Source of the DNA: an uncultured Gammaproteobacteria bacterium
GTDB taxonomy: Bacteria > Pseudomonadota > Gammaproteobacteria > SZUA-152
Reading direction: 5' to 3'
NCBI GenBank assembly: GCA_913009875.1
Contig: CAJVYS010000010.1
Coordinates: forward strand, 1-46,560
Length of the DNA: 46,560 bases
How positions within the stretch are numbered: position 1 is the first letter of the stretch; every line of letters begins with the position of its first letter. Positions 26,268 through 34,243 of this stretch are shown here, one piece after another. A program made the position numbers and the translations under genes. Under the pieces are notes generated by a model. It ran no database searches. It saw nothing but the letters and a program-made list of their open reading frames with translations, and had not been told where the DNA came from.

Positions 26268-27266
26268 ATGGATAAACGCGACACCTTTCGCCATAACGTG
26301 CTCACCTCCGGTCACCGCGCCTGTTCCGGCTGCGGCGAGGCGATGGCGGCCCGCATGGTCACCGACCTGATCGGCCCCGATGCAATTTACATCAATGCCA
26401 CCGGCTGTTTGCAGGTGTTTACCACGCACAACCAACAGTCGGCCTGGCAAGCGCCTTGGATTCACTCGGTATTTGCCAATGCCGCCGCCGTGGCCTCGGG
26501 TGTCGAGGCGGCCCTGCGCGCCAAGGGCAAAGACACCCCCGTTGTGGTACAAGCCGGTGACGGCGGTACCTTTGATATCGGTTTGCAGTGCCTCTCCGGC
26601 ATGATCGAGCGCGGCCACGACGTGCTGTTTGTCTGTTACGACAACGAGGCCTATATGAACACCGGTGTGCAGCGCTCCAGCTCCACGCCTCATGCGGTGC
26701 GTACCACCACCTCACCGCCGGGGCGGCTCAGCCAGGGCAAGCACCATCTGAAAAAAGATGTGATCTCGATTATTGCCGCTCATCACATGCCCTATGCCGC
26801 CACCGCGACCATTGCCTACTTCCCCGATCTTAAAGCCAAGGTGGAAAAGGCGATGCGTATTCAGGGACCACGTTTTCTTCAAATCCTGTCGCCCTGCCCG
26901 CTGGGTTGGGCGCATGACAGTGCCCTGTCCGTGACGGTCTCTCGTCTGGCGGTGGAGACAGGCCTGTTTCCATTGGTTGAACTGGAACATGGCGAACTCA
27001 TCGGCGTGATGCGTCTGGCCGAGCAGAAACCGGTGGAAGAGTACCTGCGTCCGCAGGGACGCTTCAAACATCTGTTTGGCACCAAAACGGGGGCGGTGGA
27101 ACTGCGTCATCTGCAAGCCCTGGCCGATGCCCGTATCCGCCGCTATGGCCTGCTTGATGCGGATACGCAATGGGACACAGCGCGTGCGATGCAGAGCGCG
27201 CGCCACGGCCGTGGTGGTTACGCGTCTTCCATGCCGGCTTCGGAAGAGGTGAAAAATGATGCCTAA
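26268..27266 (+). CDS. porB: 2-oxoacid:ferredoxin oxidoreductase, beta subunit
   Basis: A 332-residue subunit that binds thiamine diphosphate and a [4Fe-4S] cluster. Cluster cysteines: C19 and C22 (RACSGCGEAM), C47 (ATGCLQV) and one in SPCPLGW. The thiamine-binding segment is GDGGTFDIG with the YDNEAYMNTG stretch behind it. The start at 26268 is preferred over an ATG upstream because the 90-bp longer frame overlaps porA and lacks family similarity. The end overlaps the next gene by 11 bp. Confidence 0.88.
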   Translation: MDKRDTFRHNVLTSGHRACSGCGEAMAARMVTDLIGPDAIYINATGCLQVFTTHNQQSAWQAPWIHSVFANAAAVASGVEAALRAKGKDTPVVVQAGDGGTFDIGLQCLSGMIERGHDVLFVCYDNEAYMNTGVQRSSSTPHAVRTTTSPPGRLSQGKHHLKKDVISIIAAHHMPYAATATIAYFPDLKAKVEKAMRIQGPRFLQILSPCPLGWAHDSALSVTVSRLAVETGLFPLVELEHGELIGVMRLAEQKPVEEYLRPQGRFKHLFGTKTGAVELRHLQALADARIRRYGLLDADTQWDTARAMQSARHGRGGYASSMPASEEVKNDA

Positions 27267-28935
27267 ACTCGACATCGAACCCGGCAGCAGCAATGCCTAT
27301 CACACCGGTGACTGGCGCACCCGGCAACCCGTCTACCGGAACAAATGGCCGCCCTGCAGTCAGACTTGCCCCGCCTCTGAAGACATCCAGGCCTGGTTGG
27401 CCCTGGCGACTGAGCGGCAGTGGCAGGCGGCGTGGCGAAAATTGACCGAACGCAACCCTTTTCCGGCGACCATGGGACGCATTTGTTATCACGCGTGTGA
27501 ATCGGCATGCAATCGCAAACATCTCGACAGCGCCGTCAACATCCACGCCATGGAGCGTTATCTCGGCGACATGGCCATATTGCGAGGATGGGATCATAAA
27601 TCGTCCCGCGGAACGCCACAGGCGCAACGGGTGGCGATCGTGGGCGCTGGCCCGGCCGGTCTCTCCTGTGCCTTTCAACTGGCGCGGCGCGGTTATCCGG
27701 TGACGATCTTCGATGCGCAAGCAGCGCCCGGCGGCACACTGAATAGCGCTATTCCTGATTACCGCTTGCCCAAGTCGGTGTTAGCCAAGGAGATCGACGC
27801 CATTCTCGCATTGGGCATTGAGCTGCGTCTCAACAGCCGTGTCGGTAAAGAGATCAGCGAAGATGATCTGCGTGATGAGTTTGATGCCGTGTTTCTCGCC
27901 ATCGGCACTCAACAGCCGCGCCCTTACCAATACGACAACAGGCCGAATGGCGACAAATCAAGCCACAGTGTCATGAGCGGCCTTGAATTTCTCCACCGCC
28001 TCAATCGTGGCGAACCAATGCCATTGCCAAAACACATTGCCGTGGTGGGTGGCGGCAACACGGCCATCGACGTGGCGCGTTGCATCCGTCGCCTGGGGGC
28101 AGAAGTCACGGTGATTTGCGCACAAGACTCGCACGGCAATCATCATCGTGAGTTGGGCACCGAAATGCCGGCATCATTGCAGGAGGTTATCGAAGCCGAA
28201 ACCGAGGGTGTTCAGCTGATCTATCGCGCTGGGGTGCGTCGTCTGGTGCGCAGCGGTGAGCATCTGTCAGGCATCGAAATAGCCCATGTGGATCAAGTGT
28301 ACGACCGTCACGGCAATTTCAATCCCGTGCTGTTTGATGGCACTGAGGAGTTTGTGCCCGCTGGCCTGGCCATCTTTGCCATCGGTCAGGAGGCGGATTG
28401 GCAGGGGCTGGAGCGCTTGAGTCAAGCCACGGAGTCGGATGGTGTTTGGCTCGGCGGCGATGCGGTCGGCAAGTCCAAGCTGGCTGCCACCGCCGTGGGC
28501 AGTGGCTACCAGGCGGCGATGTCGATCATGGCTCGTTTGAAAGGTGAACCGTTTGTTTTTGATGCCCACAAAAAGGCGCAAATCACCTTCCGGCAGATGC
28601 CGTTACACTATTACCCCAAACAGCCCCGCCATGAAGGTGAAATCAGTGAACAGCGACTTGATGGTTTCAAAGAAGTGGTAAAAGGGCTGGCTGACGACGA
28701 TGCCGCGCGTGAAGCAAAGCGTTGCCTGAGTTGTGGTGTCTGTTTCAGGTGTGATAACTGCTGGCACTTCTGCCCCGACGCGGCGGTGATCAAAACAACG
28801 GCGGGCTATGAGATCGATTACGACTACTGTAAAGGGTGCGGTATCTGTGCTCAGGAGTGCCCTTGCGGGCATATTGATATGGACCTAGATCCTGCAAGTG
28901 CTCGCACTTACTCAGCACAAGTTCTTGATCCGTAG
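27256..28935 (+). CDS. GltD-like FAD/NADPH oxidoreductase with C-terminal ferredoxin domain (PorD fusion)
   Basis: A 559-residue flavoprotein. Domains in order: Cys-rich N-terminus of the glutamate-synthase small-subunit type (CSQTCPASEDI, RICYHACESACNR), FAD site VAIVGAGPAGLSC (about residue 125), NADPH site VVGGGNTAIDVARCI (about 262) and two [4Fe-4S] clusters at the end (CLSCGVCFRCDNCWHFC, CKGCGICAQECPCG). It would pass electrons between NADPH and ferredoxin for the oxidoreductase encoded just before it; similar fusions stand in for PorD. The final ~17 residues and the TAG stop lie inside a 165-bp palindromic element, so the native C-terminus has been replaced or extended. Confidence 0.85.
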   Translation: MMPKLDIEPGSSNAYHTGDWRTRQPVYRNKWPPCSQTCPASEDIQAWLALATERQWQAAWRKLTERNPFPATMGRICYHACESACNRKHLDSAVNIHAMERYLGDMAILRGWDHKSSRGTPQAQRVAIVGAGPAGLSCAFQLARRGYPVTIFDAQAAPGGTLNSAIPDYRLPKSVLAKEIDAILALGIELRLNSRVGKEISEDDLRDEFDAVFLAIGTQQPRPYQYDNRPNGDKSSHSVMSGLEFLHRLNRGEPMPLPKHIAVVGGGNTAIDVARCIRRLGAEVTVICAQDSHGNHHRELGTEMPASLQEVIEAETEGVQLIYRAGVRRLVRSGEHLSGIEIAHVDQVYDRHGNFNPVLFDGTEEFVPAGLAIFAIGQEADWQGLERLSQATESDGVWLGGDAVGKSKLAATAVGSGYQAAMSIMARLKGEPFVFDAHKKAQITFRQMPLHYYPKQPRHEGEISEQRLDGFKEVVKGLADDDAAREAKRCLSCGVCFRCDNCWHFCPDAAVIKTTAGYEIDYDYCKGCGICAQECPCGHIDMDLDPASARTYSAQVLDP

Positions 28936-29047
28936 AGCGATATGAAACTTTTCGGCAATCACAATAAGGATTGCGCTCAAAGTTATCATTCGCTCTACGA
29001 ATCAATATCTCGCACTGCGCAAGCACGACCACTTGCAGGATCTAGGT
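28883..29047. repeat. 165-bp imperfect palindromic element (MITE-like) overlapping a gene end
   Basis: The ends are an exact 18-bp inverted repeat (ACCTAGATCCTGCAAGTG at 28883-28900, complement at 29030-29047). Symmetry continues inward with mismatches: CGTAGAGCGA at 28931-28940 pairs with a TCGCTCTACG-like segment around 28990-28999, and GCAATC (28955-28960) faces GATTGC (28969-28974) at the centre. No transposase is encoded. The flanks share only GG on each side. It supplies the stop codon of the preceding gene and fills almost the whole gap to the malate dehydrogenase gene. Confidence 0.75.
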
Positions 29048-29090
29048 GGAACGGTTGAACGCTTAAGCGATTGATTCACAGGAGCATGTC

Positions 29091-30026
29091 ATGAAAAAAA
29101 TTACCATTATCGGGCCGGGGCGGGTCGGTGAATCCACCGCCCAGATCATCGCCAAGATGGAGCTGTGCCGGGAGCTGATTTTGCTGGGACGGCAGGCGGG
29201 CAAGGCAAAAGGCATCGCCCTCGATATTCAGGAATCAGCACCCTTGTTCGGATTCGATACCCGGATTAGCGGCGGCGCGGATCCGGCCGCCATGGCGGAC
29301 TCGGATCTGGTGATTTTCACTGCGGGCCTGGCGAGGAAACCGGGCATGTCGCGCAGCGATCTGGTGGATGCCAATTTAGCGGTGTTGCATGAGGCGGTGG
29401 ACAATGTGATGCGCTATGCGCCCAACGCCCTGCTGCTGATTGTCACTAACCCGGTGGATGTACTGACCTACCACGCCTGGCGCCAGACCGGCTGGGGGCG
29501 GCACCGCGTATTCGGTCTTTCGGGCGTGCTGGACAGTGCCCGCATGGCGAGCTTTATTGCACTGGAAACCGGCTTTTCCGTCAAGGCGATCAACACCCTG
29601 GTGATTGGCGGCCACGGCGACGCCATGGTGCCATTAACCCGTTACGCCAGCATCAATGGCATTCCCATCAATCAGTTCCTGGATGCCGGCACCATAGAGC
29701 GCCTGGTGGAGCAAACCCGCAAGGGCGGCGCGGAGATCCTGGCGCTGAAAGAAAGCAGCAGTGCCTATGATTCACCGGCTGCATCCGTCGCCGCCATGGT
29801 GGATGCGGTGGTACGCAACCGGCGCCGTATTCTGCCCTGCGTGGCTATTCTGGACGGTGAATACGGCGAGCGGGACATCGCCATGGGCGTACCGACGGTG
29901 CTGGCGGGCAACGGTGTGGAGCGGGTGCTTGAACTGCCCCTGATCGCCGAAGAGTCGGAGGCGCTGGCGCGCTCCGTTGCTACGCTTCGGCAAACCCTCA
30001 GGAACGTGCACGAAATAAGTTCTTGA
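29091..30026 (+). CDS. mdh: malate dehydrogenase (LDH-like type), apparently NADP-type cofactor site
   Basis: A 311-residue enzyme interconverting malate and oxaloacetate. It has the nucleotide loop IIGPGRVGES, the substrate arginines in ARKPGMSRSD, TNPVDVLTY and the catalytic His near residue 175 in IGGHGDAMVP. The residue after the second strand, normally Asp in NAD-dependent enzymes (LLDxxEG), is Gly33 followed by Arg34 (LLGRQAG), which suggests NADPH preference. A GGAGC ribosome site precedes the ATG. The last residues (LRNVHEISS) come from the left end of the 226-bp repeat element that starts at 30000. Confidence 0.88.
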   Translation: MKKITIIGPGRVGESTAQIIAKMELCRELILLGRQAGKAKGIALDIQESAPLFGFDTRISGGADPAAMADSDLVIFTAGLARKPGMSRSDLVDANLAVLHEAVDNVMRYAPNALLLIVTNPVDVLTYHAWRQTGWGRHRVFGLSGVLDSARMASFIALETGFSVKAINTLVIGGHGDAMVPLTRYASINGIPINQFLDAGTIERLVEQTRKGGAEILALKESSSAYDSPAASVAAMVDAVVRNRRRILPCVAILDGEYGERDIAMGVPTVLAGNGVERVLELPLIAEESEALARSVATLRQTLRNVHEISS

Positions 30027-30225
30027 TATGGCGCTCGGCTTTATCTCCTGAGTCGCCCTGCCTCCCCCATCCATGGGGTCGTCATATTTAGTCTGTATTT
30101 GTTCGTTCTGATTGAACAAAAGCGCAGGAATAATTGTTCTATTTTGAGCTTTTGTGATTGAAGGATGGGCGAAGACGGGCTGAAGAGGAGATGCAAGATC
30201 GGGAAGTTATTTCGTGCACGTTCCT
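30000..30225. repeat. 226-bp element with 19-bp inverted terminal repeats (MITE-like)
   Basis: AGGAACGTGCACGAAATAA (30000-30018) is repeated in exact inverse at 30207-30225. The left end lies in the last codons of the malate dehydrogenase gene; the right end stops 21 bp before the citrate synthase ATG. Together with the AGTAGGAG ribosome site the element fills the 220-bp gap. Inside there is no gene. Related ends occur at 18380 and 40104, so it belongs to a dispersed family. Confidence 0.7.
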
Positions 30226-30246
30226 TAGCCAGTAGGAGAATTCAAC

Positions 30247-31542
30247 ATGCAACAAAAAACCACTCTCACCCTGACAGACCCCGCCAGCGGCAAGACGCTG
30301 GAACTGCCCGTGCTGACGGGGACGGAAGGCCCACCCGTCATCCCCATCGGCAACCTCTACCGTGAACTGGGTTACTTCACCTTTGATCCCGGTTTTCTGG
30401 CCACCGCCAGCTGCCGCAGCGCGGTGACCTTTATCGATGGCGAAGAGGGGGTATTGCTCTATCGCGGCTACCCCATCGAACAGCTGGCGGAGCGCAGCAC
30501 CTTTCTCGAAGTCGCCTATCTGCTGATGTACGGTGAACTGCCGTCTGCGCAGCAGCGTAATGATTTCACGGCCATGATTGCCCATCACACGATCATCAAC
30601 GAAAGCCTGAAGCGCTTTTACGATGGCTTCTATCACGATGCGCACCCCATGGCGATCATGGTCGGGGTGGTGGGTTCTTTGTCGGCCTTTTATCACGACT
30701 CCACCGATATCCATGACCCCCGCCACCGTGAGGTCGCCGCCCATCGCATGATCGCCAAGATGCCCACCATCGCGGCGGCCTGTTACAAACACTCCGTTGG
30801 CGAACCACTGGTCTACCCCAAAAATGATCTCAGTTACGCCGGCAATCTGCTGCATATGATGTTTTCCGTGCCCAGCGAGGAGTACCCGATCGACCCGGTG
30901 GCGGAACAGGCTCTGGATCTTATTTTTATGTTGCATGCCGATCATGAGCAAAATGCCAGTACCTCCACCGTGCGTCTGGCGGGCAGTTCCGGTGCCAATC
31001 CTTTTGCCTGCATTGCTTCCGGCATCGCGGCGTTATGGGGGCCGGCCCATGGGGGCGCCAATGAGGCCGCATTGAATATGCTGGAGGAGATTGGCGATGT
31101 GAAAAACGTGCCTGCCTATCTCGCCAAAGCCAAGGATAAAAACGATCCTTTTCGTTTGATGGGTTTCGGTCATCGCGTGTATAAAAACTATGACCCGCGG
31201 GCACGGGTGATACGGACGGCCTGTCACGAGGTATTGGCGAAACTGGGTGACCCTGATGATCCTCTGTTCGAGCTGGCGTTGGCGCTTGAAGAGGCGGCGC
31301 TCAAGGATGACTACTTTGTCGAACGCAAGCTTTATCCCAACGTCGATTTCTACTCGGGTCTTATCTACAAGGCACTGGGTATTCCCACCAATATGTTCAC
31401 GGTGATGTTTGCCATCGCCCGCACGGCCGGCTGGGTTGCGCAGTGGATGGAGATGATCGCCGAACCGCAGCAGCGCATCGGTCGGCCCCGGCAGCTGTAT
31501 GTCGGACCGGCGCGTCGGGATTACCCACCGAGGGTTGAATGA
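30247..31542 (+). CDS. gltA: citrate synthase
   Basis: A 431-residue type II citrate synthase joining acetyl-CoA and oxaloacetate. Catalytic residues are visible in [11 protein letters not shown] (His), [14 protein letters not shown] (His and substrate Arg) and YPNVDFYSG (Asp). The N-terminal extension of the hexameric type is present. Its position after ferredoxin oxidoreductase and malate dehydrogenase groups the enzymes of acetyl-CoA entry to citrate, or of the reverse route. Start ATG with AGGAG 8 bases before. Confidence 0.93.
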   Translation: MQQKTTLTLTDPASGKTLELPVLTGTEGPPVIPIGNLYRELGYFTFDPGFLATASCRSAVTFIDGEEGVLLYRGYPIEQLAERSTFLEVAYLLMYGELPSAQQRNDFTAMIAHHTIINESLKRFYDGFYHDAHPMAIMVGVVGSLSAFYHDSTDIHDPRHREVAAHRMIAKMPTIAAACYKHSVGEPLVYPKNDLSYAGNLLHMMFSVPSEEYPIDPVAEQALDLIFMLHADHEQNASTSTVRLAGSSGANPFACIASGIAALWGPAHGGANEAALNMLEEIGDVKNVPAYLAKAKDKNDPFRLMGFGHRVYKNYDPRARVIRTACHEVLAKLGDPDDPLFELALALEEAALKDDYFVERKLYPNVDFYSGLIYKALGIPTNMFTVMFAIARTAGWVAQWMEMIAEPQQRIGRPRQLYVGPARRDYPPRVE

Positions 31543-31552
31543 GGGATAAATT

Positions 31553-31672
31553 ATGGCGTGGTTAGCGGACTACTGGTTATTGATAGTGCTGTTGCTGGCC
31601 TGTGTCGGTATGCACTTTCTGCATGGCGGGCATGGCAAGTCAGGCGATAGTAACGATAAACACCGACACTGA
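31553..31672 (+). CDS. 39-residue membrane peptide with His-rich tail (DUF2933-like)
   Basis: A short gene 10 bp after gltA with GAGGGA before its ATG. The product opens with MAWLADYWLLIVLLLACVG, one membrane helix, then MHFLHGGHGK and a polar tail ending KHRH. This is the form of the DUF2933-type small membrane proteins that accompany copper and metal resistance genes. Its His residues may bind metal; function unknown. Confidence 0.65.
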   Translation: MAWLADYWLLIVLLLACVGMHFLHGGHGKSGDSNDKHRH

Positions 31673-31694
31673 TTCGGGGGGAGTTGTAAGCCGA

Positions 31695-31767
31695 GTAGCC
31701 TGGGTTGAGGTACGAAACCCGGGAAATGCTGGCGCTACCCCGGGTTTCGTACCTCAACCCAGGCTAC
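31695..31767. repeat. REP-like palindrome with 29-bp perfect arms
   Basis: The left arm (31695-31723, beginning GTAGCCTGGGTTGAGG) and right arm (31739-31767) are exact complements with a 15-base loop. GTAGCCTGGGTTGAG-type palindromes are common intergenic repeats in gammaproteobacteria, often mobilised by RAYT proteins. The rest of the 137-bp gap shows nothing else. Confidence 0.85.
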
Positions 31768-31809
31768 AGGGTGGCTGTGACATGAGACGAACAAGCAGGG
31801 ATACATTGA

Positions 31810-32952
31810 ATGACAAAAAATAATATGCACCCCGAAGTCCCCGTGGAAATCGCCGGTGCGGGTCCGGCTGGTTTGGCGGCGGCAATCACCCTGGCTCACG
31901 CGGGGCGCAAGGTGATTGTGCACGAAACATACAAAGAGGTAGGCCATCGCTTTGGCGGCGATTTTCAGGGGCTGGAAAACTGGACCACTAGGGAAAATGT
32001 GTTGTCGGTGTTTAAATCCATGGGATTGACGACGGATTTTAATGCCAGACCCTGCCGCGACGGCACCGTTTTCAATGCTGCAGGTAAACCTTATGAGATC
32101 AAAAGTGACGAACCGCTTTTTTATCTGATTGAACGTGGCCCCGGCCCTGACACCCTCGACAGTGCCCTGCTCAGACAGGCTCAATCCCTCGGTGTAGAGG
32201 TGCACTTCAACAGCCGTCTGCGCCACATGGCGGGGGAGGGTATTCTCGCGGCGGGCCCACGCGCTGCCGATGCCATTGCCGTGGGCTACCATTTTGAAAC
32301 TGATATGGCCGATGGTTACTGGGCTATTTGTGACAATGAGTTGGCCCCTCAGGGTTACGCCTATCTGCTGGTGATGAACGGCAGGGGCACGGTCAAGAGC
32401 TGTATGTTTTCCGGGTTTAAACAGGAGAAACTTTATGTGCAGCGAACAGTGGAGGCGTTTCAGCGACTCGTTGGTCTGGAGATGAAAAACCCTCAGCCCC
32501 ATGGTGGCAGCGGCAATTTTCGTATCCCGCAAAGTGCCTGCAGCGGCCCGCATCCTCTGGTGGGAGAGCAGGCCGGCTTTCAGGATACGCTGTGGGGATT
32601 CGGCATGCGCCTGGCGATCTCGTCCGGTGTGCTGGCGGCACAGAGTCTGTTGAATGGTGAAAACTACGACAGGCTCTGGCAGCGGGAGTTGAAACCTCAG
32701 ATGGAGACCTCCGTCGTCAATCGTGCGCTCTATAGCCTGGTGGGCAACAGCGGTTATCGCTGGTTTTTACGGCAGGTCGCCAAACCGAATCTACGCGAAT
32801 TACTGCGGCGGCAATATCAGCCATCGTTGATAAAACAACTACTGCGTCCTTGGGCCAAGCGGCGTTACCAGAGTCGGCGTAAGGATCTTACTTGCGACCA
32901 TATTGACTGTCACTGTATCTGGTGCCGGGGGGAGTGTTGTGTGCATGATTAA
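31810..32952 (+). CDS. FAD-dependent oxidoreductase with Cys-rich C-terminus
   Basis: A 380-residue flavoprotein related to the geranylgeranyl-reductase/monooxygenase fold. The FAD site VEIAGAGPAGLAAAITLAHAG is near the N-terminus, and a second conserved stretch GPHPLVGEQAGFQDTLWGFG holds the flavin. The last 20 residues are unusual: six cysteines and two histidines in TCDHIDCHCIWCRGECC, likely a metal or Fe-S site. It overlaps the cusC gene of pump set 2 by 8 bp, so it is the first gene of that operon. The substrate is unknown; a lipid or quinone reduction, or metal-coupled redox role, is possible. Confidence 0.65.
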   Translation: MTKNNMHPEVPVEIAGAGPAGLAAAITLAHAGRKVIVHETYKEVGHRFGGDFQGLENWTTRENVLSVFKSMGLTTDFNARPCRDGTVFNAAGKPYEIKSDEPLFYLIERGPGPDTLDSALLRQAQSLGVEVHFNSRLRHMAGEGILAAGPRAADAIAVGYHFETDMADGYWAICDNELAPQGYAYLLVMNGRGTVKSCMFSGFKQEKLYVQRTVEAFQRLVGLEMKNPQPHGGSGNFRIPQSACSGPHPLVGEQAGFQDTLWGFGMRLAISSGVLAAQSLLNGENYDRLWQRELKPQMETSVVNRALYSLVGNSGYRWFLRQVAKPNLRELLRRQYQPSLIKQLLRPWAKRRYQSRRKDLTCDHIDCHCIWCRGECCVHD

Positions 32953-34243
32953 GGGTTTGCAAAAGTGGCAATTTGCCGCCGTCATGTTGTTATTTTCCAG
33001 TGCTCCGCTCCATGCCTCTGCGCTCAATGGAGAGAAGCCCTTGTCGATAGCAGCTGCGGTGGCCGAGGTGGTGACGGCGAACCCGGGTCTGGCGGCGATC
33101 AGTGCCCGAGCCGAGGCCTTGGCGGCATTGCCGGATCAGTTGGGTACACTGCCCGACCCTCAGTTATCTTTCAAATTAATCAATCTGCCGATTGATAGTT
33201 TTTCTTTCTCTCAGGAGGGGATGACCCAAACCCAAGTCGGTTTCAGTCAGATGTTGCCCTTTCCCGGCAAGCTCGGATTGCGTCAAGAAGCTGCGGAGGC
33301 AATGGCCACAGCCGCCGGCTTTGGCGTGGAGGAATTGCGCCTGAAATTGATTCGGGATGTAAAAATGGTCTGGTGGAACCTCTTTTTCCTCGACCGGGCG
33401 CTGGAGGTTGTTGAAAACAACCAAATGCTGATGCGCCAGTTTATCGAAGTGGCTGAGAGCAAATACAGTGTTGGCAAGGGCTTGCAGCAGGACGTGCTGT
33501 TGGCGCAGCTGGAGCTTTCCAAATTGTTCGACCATCAGGTCGATCTTGAGGGGCAGCGGCGTAATGAATCGATTCGTCTCAGCACCCTGCTTGATCGTCC
33601 CACGACAGCGTTGTTAGTGCTGCCCAATGAAGTGGCGGAGGATTTTCCAACGTTACGTGATGAGGCGCAGCTGATGGTACTGGCTGCCGAGGCTCGTCCT
33701 CTGCTGGCTGCACGTGAACAACGGCTGGAAGCGGCGCGGCTGCGGGTCGAACTGGCGGAGAAAAACTATTACCCCGACTTTAGCGTTGGCGCGGCATACG
33801 GTCTGCGTTTGGGCGATAACCCCAACGGCTCCTCACGTGATGATTTGGTCTCGCTGATGTTTGGCATGAGTCTGCCCATCTATACCGCTACCCGGCAGGA
33901 TCGGGCCGTGGATCAACGCAATGCCGAACGCATGGGCCAGCGTTATGCCCTGGCGGATGACCACAATCGGGTCGAGGCCACCATTGGTCGGGCTTTATCT
34001 GACTATCAGCGTGGTCGAGAAAAGGTCGATCTCTTCAAGACAGGCATCATTCCCCAAGCCCAGCAAACTGTTGCTTCCATGTTGGCCGGTTATCAAGTCA
34101 ATAAAGTCGATTTTCTCAACGTAATGCGTGCTCAGATCACGCTCTACAATTACGAAACTCAATACTGGAATGCCTTCAGCAGGGCTCGTCAGGCAATTGC
34201 CCGGCTGGCTGCGGCGGTGGGTGAGGAGGCTATCTATGAGTAA
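32945..34243 (+). CDS. cusC: CusC-like outer-membrane channel (set 2)
   Basis: A 432-residue TolC-family protein, second copy of the channel at 5498. It shares ANPGLAAISARAEALAALP, INLPIDSFSFSQEGMTQ, LPFPGKLGLRQ and SVGKGLQQDVLLAQLELSK almost motif for motif. A signal peptide covers residues 1-25 (ending SSAPLHAS). The ATG at 32945 follows GGGGGGAG; the longer frame to 32903 would precede the signal peptide. The stop overlaps cusB by 8 bp, the same junction as in set 1. Confidence 0.85.
   Translation: MIKGLQKWQFAAVMLLFSSAPLHASALNGEKPLSIAAAVAEVVTANPGLAAISARAEALAALPDQLGTLPDPQLSFKLINLPIDSFSFSQEGMTQTQVGFSQMLPFPGKLGLRQEAAEAMATAAGFGVEELRLKLIRDVKMVWWNLFFLDRALEVVENNQMLMRQFIEVAESKYSVGKGLQQDVLLAQLELSKLFDHQVDLEGQRRNESIRLSTLLDRPTTALLVLPNEVAEDFPTLRDEAQLMVLAAEARPLLAAREQRLEAARLRVELAEKNYYPDFSVGAAYGLRLGDNPNGSSRDDLVSLMFGMSLPIYTATRQDRAVDQRNAERMGQRYALADDHNRVEATIGRALSDYQRGREKVDLFKTGIIPQAQQTVASMLAGYQVNKVDFLNVMRAQITLYNYETQYWNAFSRARQAIARLAAAVGEEAIYE

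Noticed and set aside
28790-29032. 80-residue minus-strand frame across the 165-bp element
   Set aside because: It lies mostly within the palindrome and the end of the flavoprotein gene, has no ribosome site and no recognisable family; open frame arises from the inverted repeat.
30139-30951. 270-residue minus-strand frame antisense to citrate synthase
   Set aside because: Shadow of the gltA coding frame; the plus-strand protein has all catalytic motifs.
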